Shown: positions 43,588-51,780 of the stretch, in pieces
Layout: each line of letters starts with the position of its first letter
Numbering within the stretch: position 1 is the stretch's first letter
Source of the DNA: Dyadobacter beijingensis DSM 21582
Lineage (GTDB): Bacteria > Bacteroidota > Bacteroidia > Cytophagales > Spirosomataceae
Length of the DNA: 64,000 nucleotides
Assembly: GCF_000382205.1 (NCBI RefSeq)
Contig: NZ_KB907789.1
Location: forward strand, 620,001 to 684,000
Reading direction: 5' to 3'
Translations under genes and position numbers: made by a program
Notes under the pieces: generated by a model
The model's database searches: none
Seen by the model: the letters and a program-made list of their open reading frames with translations, nothing else
What the model was told of the DNA's origin: nothing

Positions 43588-44362
43588 CCTGAGCTCCTTT
43601 CACAAAAATGTCCGACACTGCCAGGCGGGCTTGCAAATAGTCAACGTAAGCCTGCCTGTGCTCTTCAACCGTTTCAAATGGCGCGTCGCGCAGCAGCCAG
43701 TCGTCCGGGATAAGCGATACTACCTGTGCGATAATGCCGCCGGCCAGCCGTTCGCGGAATTCTGCATCGACCTCACCGAGCATGGATGCCTGGCGCAGGA
43801 GCACATGGTCTTTCACCTGCGCGAAAGGCCGCCTCGCCTGCTCTTCCCAATTCTGCCAGGAATGGTGGAAATACAGCGCCGCACCATGGTCGATCAGCCA
43901 GAGTTCCTTATGCCACATGAGCATATTGGTGTTGCGGGCCGTGCGGTCTACATTGGTTAGAAAGCTGTCGAACCATACAATTTCGGACGCCAGCCGGGGT
44001 GCGATCTGCGTCACCACGGGGTCGAATGTAATGGCGCCCGACAGGTAATGCATGGCCAGGTTAATGCCCGTGCTCGCTTTCAGCAGGTCCTGGATTTCTT
44101 CATCCGGTTCCGTGCGACCGAACGCTTCGTCCAGGTCGGCAAACACGATTTCGGGCACTTTCAAGCCCAGAAAGCGTGCCAGTTCACCGCCGATCAGCTC
44201 GGAGATGAGCGCTTTGGTACCTTGCCCGGCGCCCCGGAATTTTAATACATATAAAAAATCATCGTCTGCTTCCGCAATAGCCGGCAGCGATCCGCCCTCC
44301 CGCAGCGGGGTCAGGTAACGGAGCACACGAACGGTTCGCAGGCTGAGAGAATCGTTTCCCAT
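43577..44362 (-). CDS. HipA-like kinase family protein
   Basis: A 261-residue protein of the HipA-family kinase fold without the N-terminal subdomain of true HipA. Seen: FLYVLKFRGAGQGTKAL with a candidate ATP-binding Lys (about 39-55), ISELIGGELARFLGLKVPE, the catalytic-loop-like WFDSFLTNVDRTARNTNM (Asp and Asn), and LWLIDHGAALYF with the metal-binding Asp. A Ser/Thr or small-molecule kinase is expected, with substrate unknown. It overlaps the DUF3037 gene, and no HipB-like DNA-binding antitoxin is adjacent, so this is not a standard HipBA pair. Confidence 0.85.
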   Translation of the reverse strand: MGNDSLSLRTVRVLRYLTPLREGGSLPAIAEADDDFLYVLKFRGAGQGTKALISELIGGELARFLGLKVPEIVFADLDEAFGRTEPDEEIQDLLKASTGINLAMHYLSGAITFDPVVTQIAPRLASEIVWFDSFLTNVDRTARNTNMLMWHKELWLIDHGAALYFHHSWQNWEEQARRPFAQVKDHVLLRQASMLGEVDAEFRERLAGGIIAQVVSLIPDDWLLRDAPFETVEEHRQAYVDYLQARLAVSDIFVKGAQDAR

Positions 44363-44489
44363 CGAAAAACCTTAGTCTGTTGAACGCCCAAGTTAAGCAT
44401 TAAAAAAAAAATTTTGAGCTGGTTAATCGTCAAGCATTATCGTTTTGGCCGTTGCCCCTGATTGTCACGCACATAGTTTGTAGAAATAA

Positions 44490-44520
44490 TTTGCAGGTAA
44501 CAATTATGATCCTATATTTG
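44490..44520 (+). promoter_or_regulatory. Bacteroidota-type promoter for the secreted cassette
   Basis: TTTG at 44490-44493, a 19-nt spacer, and TATATTTG at 44513-44520 match the -33/-7 consensus closely. Transcription would begin near 44525, about 30 nt before the first gene at 44558. The 15-mer TTTGTAGAAATAATT occurs twice, at 44477-44491 and 44517-44531, exactly 40 bp apart, overlapping both promoter elements. Confidence 0.7.
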
Positions 44521-44557
44521 TAGAAATAATTGTATAACAAGAAACGTCTCCATCAAT

Positions 44558-45976
44558 TTGAGAAGACTTTACCAGAAACTGCTGCTGGTCATGGCCTGCT
44601 GCGGGGGAGGTATGCATATGGCCTGTGCGCAACCTTCCAATGCAGTGTTCGCCGACAAGCAAACGAACGGAGGTAGTGCAGCGGGAGGAGGCACTACCGG
44701 AAGCTACTCGGTGGCGAACCCCGACAATGCCCGCAATACCGCATCGAATATCAAACCTAACAATAGCTATGCACTGCTCACGGCCTCGAGTACGCTGGGA
44801 ACTTCCAACGCATGGATTCAGCTTGAATTCCCGGCGGATATTACCAGCAGTACCGGGGCGCCGGTTACCGTGTATGTCCGGACGGACTACAACACAAATG
44901 CATTGCTGGGCGGAGGTGTGGATTTAACTGCCTACGACAAAAATGGCTCGCTGGTGACTTTACAGTCTTCGGGGTACAAAACCTATTTCACGCCCGATGG
45001 TGCTGTGTTTCTGGCCATTACTCCAACGGCAACGTTCAACAGGGTACGAGCCAGAGTGACTTCACCGGTGGCGCTCGGTACCAATACATTGCAGGTGTAC
45101 TATGCATTTTACGGCCCCGGCGCGTCCAATACCTCGAATCCCTACCCTTTCAATGTGGCGGATTGCGGTAGCCCGAATGTTACGACAAAAGACTATTCAG
45201 GTATTACGCTGGGTAGTTTCGATGTACAGAATGCAGGCAATGCGATCGATAATGACATCAACTCAAAATCATCGTTTGTATCGACCGGTGCTGCGCTCCT
45301 GAACGGCCATATCAAACAGACATTCTTTTTCAATGGTGTTTCTAACAATGCGGATGCCGTGCGGGTGACATTGTCGCAAAGCGGGTCGTTCCTGGCCGTC
45401 AATCTGGCTGCGGGCATTACCTTGCAGGCTTACAATGGCAGCACTTCCGTGGGTACCGCGGTACTGGCCAACGCCCTGCTCGACGCCGACCTGCTGGGTC
45501 TTTTGGGAGGGAATAATAACCGCGTCGCATTCCATTTCGCGCCTAAGGACGGCTCGGGCAATTCGGTAGTTTTTGACCGTGTCGAAGTGGACCTCAACAT
45601 CGGCGCGCTCGGCGCAGGGTTGGGAAGCAACGGACTTAACATCCACGATGTGAGGCGGTCACCGGATGCACCTACGGCTACTGGTCCAAAAGCGTGCAGC
45701 AATATCGGCACCGCAGCGCTAGGCGCACTGGCTCCGCAGCTGGGGTTACCGGGGATCGGCAGTTTTTCCTACACCTGGTATTCCACCGCACACGGCACCA
45801 GCTCGGTATCGACCGCGCAAAACTGGACCGCCAGCGGCCTGACCACGCCGGGAACGGCCACCTATTACGTTGAAATTACCAAGTCGGGCTCGGGCTGCAT
45901 CGCCTCGCCCCGCAAGAAAGTCGACATTACCGTGTCGAGCCCGCCGGTATCGCCGGGCGTCGCACTGAATCCCTGA
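44558..45976 (+). CDS. Secreted protein with Ig-like C-terminus (cassette gene 1)
   Basis: A 472-residue exported protein. No in-frame ATG fits, so TTG at 44558 is taken as start, giving a good signal peptide that ends MHMACAQ. Two related beta-sandwich domains follow (about 30-190 and 205-350): both have a SYSVANPDNARNTASN or GSFDVQNAGNAIDNDINSK start and long Thr/Ala/Gly-rich strands. The end (about 365-470) is Ig-like: FSYTWYSTAHG, TYYVEITKSGSGC. There is no type IX sorting domain. With the two genes after it, it forms a secreted cassette. The function is likely adhesive or structural but not known. Confidence 0.75.
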   Translation: MRRLYQKLLLVMACCGGGMHMACAQPSNAVFADKQTNGGSAAGGGTTGSYSVANPDNARNTASNIKPNNSYALLTASSTLGTSNAWIQLEFPADITSSTGAPVTVYVRTDYNTNALLGGGVDLTAYDKNGSLVTLQSSGYKTYFTPDGAVFLAITPTATFNRVRARVTSPVALGTNTLQVYYAFYGPGASNTSNPYPFNVADCGSPNVTTKDYSGITLGSFDVQNAGNAIDNDINSKSSFVSTGAALLNGHIKQTFFFNGVSNNADAVRVTLSQSGSFLAVNLAAGITLQAYNGSTSVGTAVLANALLDADLLGLLGGNNNRVAFHFAPKDGSGNSVVFDRVEVDLNIGALGAGLGSNGLNIHDVRRSPDAPTATGPKACSNIGTAALGALAPQLGLPGIGSFSYTWYSTAHGTSSVSTAQNWTASGLTTPGTATYYVEITKSGSGCIASPRKKVDITVSSPPVSPGVALNP

Positions 45977-46027
45977 TTGTGCATTTAAACCATCCTTTAT
46001 AATTATTCATTTTTTAACATTTCAATC

Positions 46028-46705
46028 ATGAAAAAACTGTTTACAACTTTCTGTGCAGTAGTGTTCTTCTCGTGCCTGGCGCAAGTTTCCAAGGCTGGAA
46101 CTTATTATGTAATCAGCGGGGAATCCTTCTCTCTTTCGCCTGCCGCGGGTTCCAATTTCTTCCAGTACATCTGGACGTTGGATCCCGGCGCCGGACAAAC
46201 CATCCAGACGCTGACGCAGGCTTCCGGCGGTGTGCTGACCCACACTTTTTCGGACGCAACCAGCTCACCTACCCTGCATAAAATCTCTTTCGGAGTCATT
46301 GAAGTGCTCGACGGCTGTTTGTCAAACGTAGTGGAACACACGATTATCGTTCTTCCAAAACTGACCGTAAGCATCACCGCCGATAAAGAGAACTTCTGTA
46401 CAGATAAGCCGGTAGCCTCAACGCTAACCGCCTCCGTGTCAGCCACAACAGGTCTTGGAACTTACGGAGTTACCGTTTCTCCATTCGCTTGGAGCAAAGG
46501 CGGAACTTTGATCAGCGGCCAAACCGGCTCCACATTGAGCGTGACCGAAGCCGCAACCTACACCGCATTGGTAAGCTATGTATTGCCGACTGCCGGCGAC
46601 TACATTCCAACGGCTTCCAAATTGCTCAACGCGGTGACCGGCGGTACGAAACAAATCCTGCATAACCTGCCAATTCCAACCGTCCCTTCAATCTCACTTA
46701 ACTAA
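46028..46705 (+). CDS. Secreted beta-sandwich protein (cassette gene 2)
   Basis: A 225-residue exported protein with signal peptide MKKLFTTFCAVVFFSCLAQ up to KAG. About 24-110 is a PKD/Ig-like domain (GESFSLSPAAGSNFFQYIWT; HKISFGVIEVLDGCLSNVVE) and 112-200 a second one (VSITADKENFCTDKPV, TLSVTEAATYTALVSYVLP). No sorting domain is seen. It lies 51 bp after gene 1 and 33 bp before the sorted gene 3, so all three are probably expressed together. I do not recognise a specific family. Confidence 0.75.
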   Translation: MKKLFTTFCAVVFFSCLAQVSKAGTYYVISGESFSLSPAAGSNFFQYIWTLDPGAGQTIQTLTQASGGVLTHTFSDATSSPTLHKISFGVIEVLDGCLSNVVEHTIIVLPKLTVSITADKENFCTDKPVASTLTASVSATTGLGTYGVTVSPFAWSKGGTLISGQTGSTLSVTEAATYTALVSYVLPTAGDYIPTASKLLNAVTGGTKQILHNLPIPTVPSISLN

Positions 46706-46738
46706 TTGAGTAACGGGCAAGAGCAAAATCCGGCTGTC

Positions 46739-47830
46739 ATGCGCTACTACTTTTTGATATGGATGCTTCTCGTGTCTGGCTGGGCCTCCGCGCAAAGCCA
46801 GACCAGGGAAGTGTTCATGTGTAAAGATGCCACTTTACGGATCCGTGCGGAATCCACCGGCGCGGTGCGCTACGAGTGGTTTCTGAACAACCAGGTCATT
46901 TCCGGCTCCTCGTCATCGGAATTGCTCGTGAATGAGGAAGGCACCTATAAAGCAGTGGGCGTGAATGCCGACAGTTGTGAATCCGGGGAGTCGGTTTACA
47001 TTGTCGTGAAGCATCACAAGCCATCTGCGGTGAACGATCTGGCCAGTACGAAGTCGAGCGCGGTCGTGATTGTGGATGTGCTGAACAACGACGTTTCGGA
47101 ATGCGCCAGCCTCGACCCTGCATCGCTAACCGTGGTGCAAACGCCCGTGTCGGGATCGGTCGTAAGTGTGAACGGGAAGCTGACGTATACACCAGTACGT
47201 AGTTTCGAAGGCGCGGTGACGATCACGTACACCGTCAAAGACCAAACCGGCCAGCTTTCCAACACGGCACAGCTCCGGATCGACGTCGTGGCGGACCCGC
47301 TACCCGTGAAGCTCGCGTATTTCGAAGTACAAAAGACGGAGGACGCCGCATTGCTGGAATGGGGCACCACAGAGGAGGTGAACAGCGATTATTTCGATAT
47401 TGAAAGAAGCGCCGATATGCGCGACTGGCATGCGCAGGGGCGTGTGGAAGCGGCCGGGCAAAGCAACTCGGCGCGGAATTACCATTTCAACGACAGCCTT
47501 CCCGAACCGGGTCTGAATTACTATCGGCTGAAAATGGTAGACGCCGACGATACGTTTACATATAGCCGTGTCCGTTCGGCGAATTTCCCTGAATTTTCAT
47601 GGGCAGAAGTATACCCGAACCCCGTGGACGATCAGCTGCATATCGTGATACGAAACCGGAAAGTGAATAAAGTCCGGCTCATCAGCCACACGGGCATTGT
47701 ACGGCTGTCGAAACCGATCACAGCCCAATCGTTTACCATTAGTATGAAACAGTTTCCGACCGGCATGTATTACATCCATTTCGAGCAGGCCGACGGAGCT
47801 GTCAAGATTTTCAAGTTGATGCATAATTAA
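46739..47830 (+). CDS. Type IX-secreted protein with cadherin-like domain (cassette gene 3)
   Basis: A 363-residue exported protein from the ATG at 46739. Signal peptide MRYYFLIWMLLVSGWASAQ. Ig-like domain about 20-95 (YEWFLNNQVISG), then a cadherin-like module with VIVDVLNNDVSECASLDPAS and GKLTYTPVRSFEGAVTITYT (about 100-190). A stalk begins LPVKLAYFEVQ and has NSDYFDIERSADMRDW and NYYRLKMVDADDTFTYSRVR. The C-terminal sorting domain is VYPNPVDDQLHI ... FPTGMYYIHFEQ. The stalk is closely similar to that of the protein at 34073-35188. Genes 1 and 2 lack such a domain, so they may associate with this one outside the cell. Confidence 0.88.
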   Translation: MRYYFLIWMLLVSGWASAQSQTREVFMCKDATLRIRAESTGAVRYEWFLNNQVISGSSSSELLVNEEGTYKAVGVNADSCESGESVYIVVKHHKPSAVNDLASTKSSAVVIVDVLNNDVSECASLDPASLTVVQTPVSGSVVSVNGKLTYTPVRSFEGAVTITYTVKDQTGQLSNTAQLRIDVVADPLPVKLAYFEVQKTEDAALLEWGTTEEVNSDYFDIERSADMRDWHAQGRVEAAGQSNSARNYHFNDSLPEPGLNYYRLKMVDADDTFTYSRVRSANFPEFSWAEVYPNPVDDQLHIVIRNRKVNKVRLISHTGIVRLSKPITAQSFTISMKQFPTGMYYIHFEQADGAVKIFKLMHN

Positions 47831-47836
47831 AAATCA

Positions 47837-47859
47837 AACCCCGGTGCTTGGCCGGGGTT
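47837..47859. terminator. Hairpin terminator between convergent genes
   Basis: AACCCCGG at 47837-47844 and CCGGGGTT at 47852-47859 form a GC-rich 8-bp stem with a 7-nt loop, 7 bp after the cassette stop. T-richness follows on the minus side (GATTTTTAATT), so it may serve the oxidoreductase gene as well. Confidence 0.7.
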
Positions 47860-48060
47860 ATGATTGCTATAATGCTTCCAAAACCGGCTTCCCACCCGAT
47901 TGCAGGCTGACATTTCAAACCGCGCCAGTGCCCTTAAAACCGAATGCAACGGGCATCGACCTAACCGGCTGGGCGCTCATTGCGAGGCAGGAAGATATGG
48001 ATGGCGTTAACTAAGGATAATGCCGAATGGCCGCCGGATAGACGACCATTCTGAAACTTC

Positions 48061-49062
48061 CTATTGATTGGTCAGCACGATTTTACCGAACTGCTTGCCT
48101 TCGTGCATGTAGTCGAAGGCATGCTGCGCGTCGGCGAGTGACGGGTATACCTTGTCGATAATGGGCCTGATGCCGTGTTTCGCCGTAAATGCGAGCATAT
48201 CCCGGAACTCCTGCGGCGTGCCCATGGTAGTGCCAAGAATGGAGAGGTTTCTCCAATACACCTTGTTCGGAATGATATTGCCGATGGGGCCGTCGGTACC
48301 GCCGAAGAATACAACGCGTCCGCCCGGTTTGGCCACTTCAAGCAGGTTGCCGAAGCCTTTGCCGGAAGCACTGTCGAGCACCACGTCGAAGCCGCCGGTC
48401 GCTTCTTTCGCCTTCACAAACCAGTTTTCATCCTTATAATTGAACCCTTCCGTTGCACCGAGCGCCTTCGCTTTATCGATCTTGTCCTGCGAACCGGAGG
48501 TCACGTACACCTTCGCGCCCGCCGCGATCGCATATTGCAATGCCAGCAATGCGGTACCCGCCCCGACGCCGGTGATCAGGATTTGTTCGCCTGCTTGGAG
48601 CGCCGCTCTCGTGAACAATGCGCGATAGGTGGTAATGCCCGCCAATGGTAATGCTGCGGCCTCGATGTCGGTCAGGTGGGCCGGTTTTTCGCACACATAT
48701 TGGACGTCCATGGCAATGTATTCCGCAAAAGTACCGGGCTCGGGATTGCCGAGGATCTTGAACTGATCGCCGAATGCGGCAGGATTATCGCCCCAATCGT
48801 GGCTGGGATTGATCACCACCGCCTTACCGACCCATGACGCATCCACGCCGCTTCCCGCTTCTACAACCGTCCCAAACCCGTCCGAGCCGAGGATCAATCC
48901 GGCTTTCGGGCCCGCATATTGTCCTTTTTGAATCCACACATCGCGGTGGTTCAGTGACGAATAAGCCAGGCGGATCAGCACCTGGTTCGCTGCCGGAGAG
49001 GGAGTTTCTACTTCCTTGATAATCAGCGGCAAATTGGTATCGGTCAAAAATGTTGCTTTCAT
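48061..49062 (-). CDS. Zinc-independent medium-chain dehydrogenase/quinone oxidoreductase family
   Basis: A 333-residue MDR-superfamily oxidoreductase of the YogA/quinone-reductase type. The N-terminal GroES-like domain has SSLNHRDVWIQKGQY and LILGSDGFGTVVEAG; the Cys/His residues that bind zinc in alcohol dehydrogenases are not seen in place. The NAD(P) fold starts ILITGVGAGTALLALQ (about 160) with TSGSQDKIDKAKALGA after the second strand. KPGGRVVFFGG and LGTTMGTPQEF follow. It should reduce enones or quinones with NADPH. The gene is divergent from an AraC regulator, 99 bp away, which may control it. Confidence 0.88.
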   Translation of the reverse strand: MKATFLTDTNLPLIIKEVETPSPAANQVLIRLAYSSLNHRDVWIQKGQYAGPKAGLILGSDGFGTVVEAGSGVDASWVGKAVVINPSHDWGDNPAAFGDQFKILGNPEPGTFAEYIAMDVQYVCEKPAHLTDIEAAALPLAGITTYRALFTRAALQAGEQILITGVGAGTALLALQYAIAAGAKVYVTSGSQDKIDKAKALGATEGFNYKDENWFVKAKEATGGFDVVLDSASGKGFGNLLEVAKPGGRVVFFGGTDGPIGNIIPNKVYWRNLSILGTTMGTPQEFRDMLAFTAKHGIRPIIDKVYPSLADAQHAFDYMHEGKQFGKIVLTNQ

Positions 49063-49161
49063 GATATAAATGAATTAGTGTTTTGATGATGCAAATTTGT
49101 ACCGGCTTTTCAGTATTTTTGCAGTACATATTTTCCATAATCCGGTACACTTCCATCAAAC

Positions 49162-50079
49162 ATGAAAGAAAACCTGCACGAACCCTTCGAAATTATTTAC
49201 AAGGAACTCGACGAATGTCCTAAACCGACGCATCAGCACAACTTTTTCGAGCTGATCTACATTCTTTCAGGCACGGGTATCCAGGTGATCAATCAGCATA
49301 CTTTCCGGTACAATGCCGGCCATATGTTCCTGCTCACGCCGGAGGACATGCATTCATTCGATATCCATACCACTACCCGGTTTGTTTTTATCCGATTTAA
49401 TGATGTGTATCTCAAACGGAACTCTTCGCTGGAATCGCAGCGGGAGGATTTGCTGCAAAGGCTCGAATTCATATTGCAGAATGCCAGCCACCAGCCGGGC
49501 TGCATTCTCAAAAACCAGACTGACAAAAGCATTGTGAAGCCGCTGGTGGAAGCGATTATCAGGGAATATGTGAACCGCGACATTTACAACCAGGAGCTGA
49601 TCCGGCAGTATGTGAATACGATGATCATCCTGGTGGCGCGCAACATCGCGATGTTCCTGCCCGAAAAAATTACGGAATGCAGCGAGCAGAAGGCCGTCGA
49701 CATTCTGCAATACATCCAGGAAAACATTTACCATCCCGAAAAGATCAAAGCAGCCTACATCAGCAGCCATTTCGGCATTTCGGAGTCGTACCTGGGGCGT
49801 TATTTCAAAAAGCACACAAACGAGACGATGCAGCAATACATCGTCAATTCCCGCCTGAAACTGGTAGAAACAAGGCTTTTGCACAGCAATATGCGCATGA
49901 ACGAGATTGCCGAAGAGCTCTCATTCACCGACGAAAGCCATCTGAACCGGTTTTTCAAGAAAGGCAAGGGCATGAGCCTGGGCGAATACCGCCGCAAACA
50001 CCGGGTCTTACCAGACCGGGTCGCGCCAGACCGGGTCTTACCAGAGCGGGTCTTACCAGACCGGGCCGCACTCGCGTGA
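49162..50079 (+). CDS. AraC-family transcription regulator with a repetitive C-terminal tail
   Basis: A 305-residue regulator. A cupin-like ligand domain (about 10-110; KPTHQHNFFELIYILSGTG, FLLTPEDMHSFDI) precedes the double HTH: IKAAYISSHFGISESYLGRY (about 190-209) and MRMNEIAEELSFTDESHLNR (about 241-260), FFKKGKGMSLGEYRR. After the domain, the tail is four copies of a five-residue unit (RVLPD, RVAPD, RVLPE, RVLPD) encoded by a 15-bp tandem repeat at 50002-50061. This is not part of the normal family. It likely controls the divergent oxidoreductase gene; the inducer is unknown. Confidence 0.9.
   Translation: MKENLHEPFEIIYKELDECPKPTHQHNFFELIYILSGTGIQVINQHTFRYNAGHMFLLTPEDMHSFDIHTTTRFVFIRFNDVYLKRNSSLESQREDLLQRLEFILQNASHQPGCILKNQTDKSIVKPLVEAIIREYVNRDIYNQELIRQYVNTMIILVARNIAMFLPEKITECSEQKAVDILQYIQENIYHPEKIKAAYISSHFGISESYLGRYFKKHTNETMQQYIVNSRLKLVETRLLHSNMRMNEIAEELSFTDESHLNRFFKKGKGMSLGEYRRKHRVLPDRVAPDRVLPERVLPDRAALA
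50002..50061 (+). repeat. 15-bp tandem repeat, four units, in the AraC gene
   Basis: Units are CGGGTCTTACCAGAC with one variant (CGGGTCGCGCCAGAC) and one ending AGAG, followed by a degenerate fifth part, CGGGCCGCACTCG. All units keep the reading frame. Such repeats change copy number by slippage, so tail length may vary between strains. Confidence 0.9.
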
Positions 50080-50137
50080 GCCTACTGGAATGGTATTTGA
50101 AGAGACGGTAAAGACATCCAACTAAAAACCAGATACC

Positions 50138-50512
50138 ATGAAGACGGTCATCACATTCATTATCGCTTTCGCGCTCGGCGTTCCCGCGTATGTGCAGGCA
50201 CAATCGCGCAGCACGCGCAGCGAATCTACAAGGCAGGAACGCGTGTATCAGCGGAAAACGCAAAAACACCAGGTCAAAACCGCCGATTCCTCGGACCTCA
50301 ACGCGATACTGAAAGACTCTGCCAATGCCGAAACCGGCCCGATCCTGAACGATAACGGCAACGTCAATTCCAGCGGCACCATCGACGGCAGCCGCAGCAG
50401 TACCGGCCGCCCCGACGCCGACACGACCACCTACACCGTCCGGAGAAAAAAGACCGTTATCCGCAGCGGCTACACAACCCCGCGCGACACGACGAAGCGC
50501 AAACGGCCGTAG
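50138..50512 (+). CDS. Small hypothetical secreted protein
   Basis: A 124-residue protein with signal peptide MKTVITFIIAFALGVPAYVQ ending at AQA/Q. The mature part is polar, basic and low in hydrophobics: RSTRSESTRQERVYQRKTQK, a middle DSSDLNAILKDSANAETGP, then Thr/Arg-rich RRKKTVIRSGYTTPRDTTKR. It looks unstructured. No family recognised. It lies 58 bp after the AraC gene on the same strand and may share its transcript. Confidence 0.6.
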   Translation: MKTVITFIIAFALGVPAYVQAQSRSTRSESTRQERVYQRKTQKHQVKTADSSDLNAILKDSANAETGPILNDNGNVNSSGTIDGSRSSTGRPDADTTTYTVRRKKTVIRSGYTTPRDTTKRKRP

Positions 50513-50657
50513 GGGCTCACGACCGGTTATTTTGATGAGGGCAGAATCATGGTCCTCTTCATGCGAATTCCGTCGCCTTCGCCAGCCGCGTTGACACCCT
50601 TCTCTGCCTATTGCAAAAACGGTATTGAAAACCATTTTCACAGCGGGAATACGATAG

Positions 50658-51431
50658 CTACCACCGCTTCCGCTCAGGATATTGCCCGTCGATCAGCGTG
50701 ATGGCCTCTTCCTGCGACATGGCTGCAAAGTTCCGGTAGCGATCATGTACATCGATAATTTCCAAAAGGGCCGCGTCCACGAGCGAACGGTTTTCCCACT
50801 GCTTTAAATGGGCGAGCACTTTAAGCAGGCAGCCTTTTTTGTAGGCGATCTGGCCGATCACGTGCACGAGCGTCTTGCGCACACGGGCCGTACGATCGTG
50901 TTGAAGCTCTTGCAGCAGCGGCAGAATGTCCTCCGGATGCTTCCGTCCGCGTAGTTCGATGCCGTGACAGATTTCCCGACGGATTTCCTTGTCTTCGTCG
51001 TGCAGATACCCCCGCGCCCAGGCGAGTACCGGGAGCGGGTTTACCTCCCCCATTTTCTTCACCGAACCGATCACTGCATTGCGCGGCGAATGGTGCCTGT
51101 CTTTCAAGCCTTTGTCGAAGTATTCTCGAACTTCTTCGAAATGTTTTTTACCGATCTCACCGGCCGCGTTGATCACCGTTTGCCTCACTTTGAAGTCTTC
51201 GTCGGTGAAAAAGTCGGAGAGCATGGCGATGATCGCCGGACGCAGCTTTTCATCTTCTTCGTACAACCGACCCGTCACCAGATAAGCCGACTTACGTATA
51301 TAAGTATCGGTATCCGCGTAATACAAATGTGCCCTGGCGTGCTCTCCGGCCACTAGGGCGGCACGAATGTCGTCGTGGATCGTCTGAACGCGATTGGCCC
51401 TTTCGGATTTCGGCAAGTCGTAAAAAGCCAT
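50658..51431 (-). CDS. HEAT-repeat protein
   Basis: A 257-residue all-helical protein from the ATG at 51431 (MAFYDLPKSER); the longer frame adds nine codons without support. Helical pairs of about 35 residues recur: RKSAYLVTGRLYEEDEKLRP, VRQTVINAAGEIGKKHFEEV, RNAVIGSVKKMGEVNPLPVL, RREICHGIELRGRKHPEDIL, VRKTLVHVIGQIAYKKG. No catalytic motif or signal is seen, so it is probably a cytoplasmic scaffold, similar to DNA-alkylation-repair or phycocyanobilin-lyase-like HEAT proteins in shape only. Upstream is an unusual terminator-like hairpin. Confidence 0.8.
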   Translation of the reverse strand: MAFYDLPKSERANRVQTIHDDIRAALVAGEHARAHLYYADTDTYIRKSAYLVTGRLYEEDEKLRPAIIAMLSDFFTDEDFKVRQTVINAAGEIGKKHFEEVREYFDKGLKDRHHSPRNAVIGSVKKMGEVNPLPVLAWARGYLHDEDKEIRREICHGIELRGRKHPEDILPLLQELQHDRTARVRKTLVHVIGQIAYKKGCLLKVLAHLKQWENRSLVDAALLEIIDVHDRYRNFAAMSQEEAITLIDGQYPERKRW

Positions 51432-51487
51432 GGGATTGCGGGTTAAATCAGGTTCCAAAGATTGGAAGATGTTCCCATAGAAAAAAA

Positions 51488-51518
51488 ATCCCCGGCGGAA
51501 ATTCGTTGGCCGGGGGAT
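51488..51518 (-). terminator. Terminator-like hairpin upstream of the HEAT-repeat gene
   Basis: On the minus strand ATCCCCCGGC pairs with GCCGGGGAT (one extra base in the arm) around a 12-nt loop, followed by eight Ts. It lies 57 bp before the ATG at 51431, so it could end an upstream short RNA or act as an attenuator of the HEAT gene. Confidence 0.6.
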
Positions 51519-51732
51519 GCTGTATAAATAAACGTTGAGTAATAGACGATGGGTGCAGGAGATATATTTAACTCAACAAATTCAAACTACTTCTAATCGG
51601 CTACTAATTTAATGCATATTTTGTAGATCAGGCAAAAAAACGCACATAATCACTTAAAAAATCGTCAAAAATTGAATTTTTGATACTTTATGGTGCCGAA
51701 ACCGGCCAATTTGGCCTCCAAAATTGCAAAAA

Positions 51733-51759
51733 AGCCGGTTCGAAGGTTCCGAACCGGCT
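51733..51759 (-). terminator. Terminator of the propeller/cytochrome gene
   Basis: AGCCGGTTCG at 51733-51742 and CGAACCGGCT at 51750-51759 form a 10-bp stem with a 7-nt loop, 22 bp after the stop at 51781, and are followed by a T-run (TTTTTGCAATTT) on the minus strand. The stem core matches the terminator at 18834-18894. Confidence 0.8.
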
Positions 51760-51780
51760 CAATATCAAGTATATTCAAGG

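Larger units (their letters stand above)
51432..51780. other. Intergenic region with two hairpins, no gene
   Basis: AT-rich, with only ORFs of 12-15 codons. It holds two terminators (51488-51518 and 51733-51759) on the minus strand and a small dyad TCAAAAATTGAATTTTTGA at 51665-51683. The stretch between the terminators could encode a short untranslated RNA ending at the first hairpin. Confidence 0.5.

Noticed and set aside
43577..44362. A HipBA toxin-antitoxin module
   Set aside because: The HipA-like protein lacks the usual N-terminal region, and its partner is DUF3037, not a HipB DNA-binding protein.
50002..50061. CRISPR-like repeats
   Set aside because: The units are 15 bp, directly adjacent and without spacers, and they encode part of the AraC protein.
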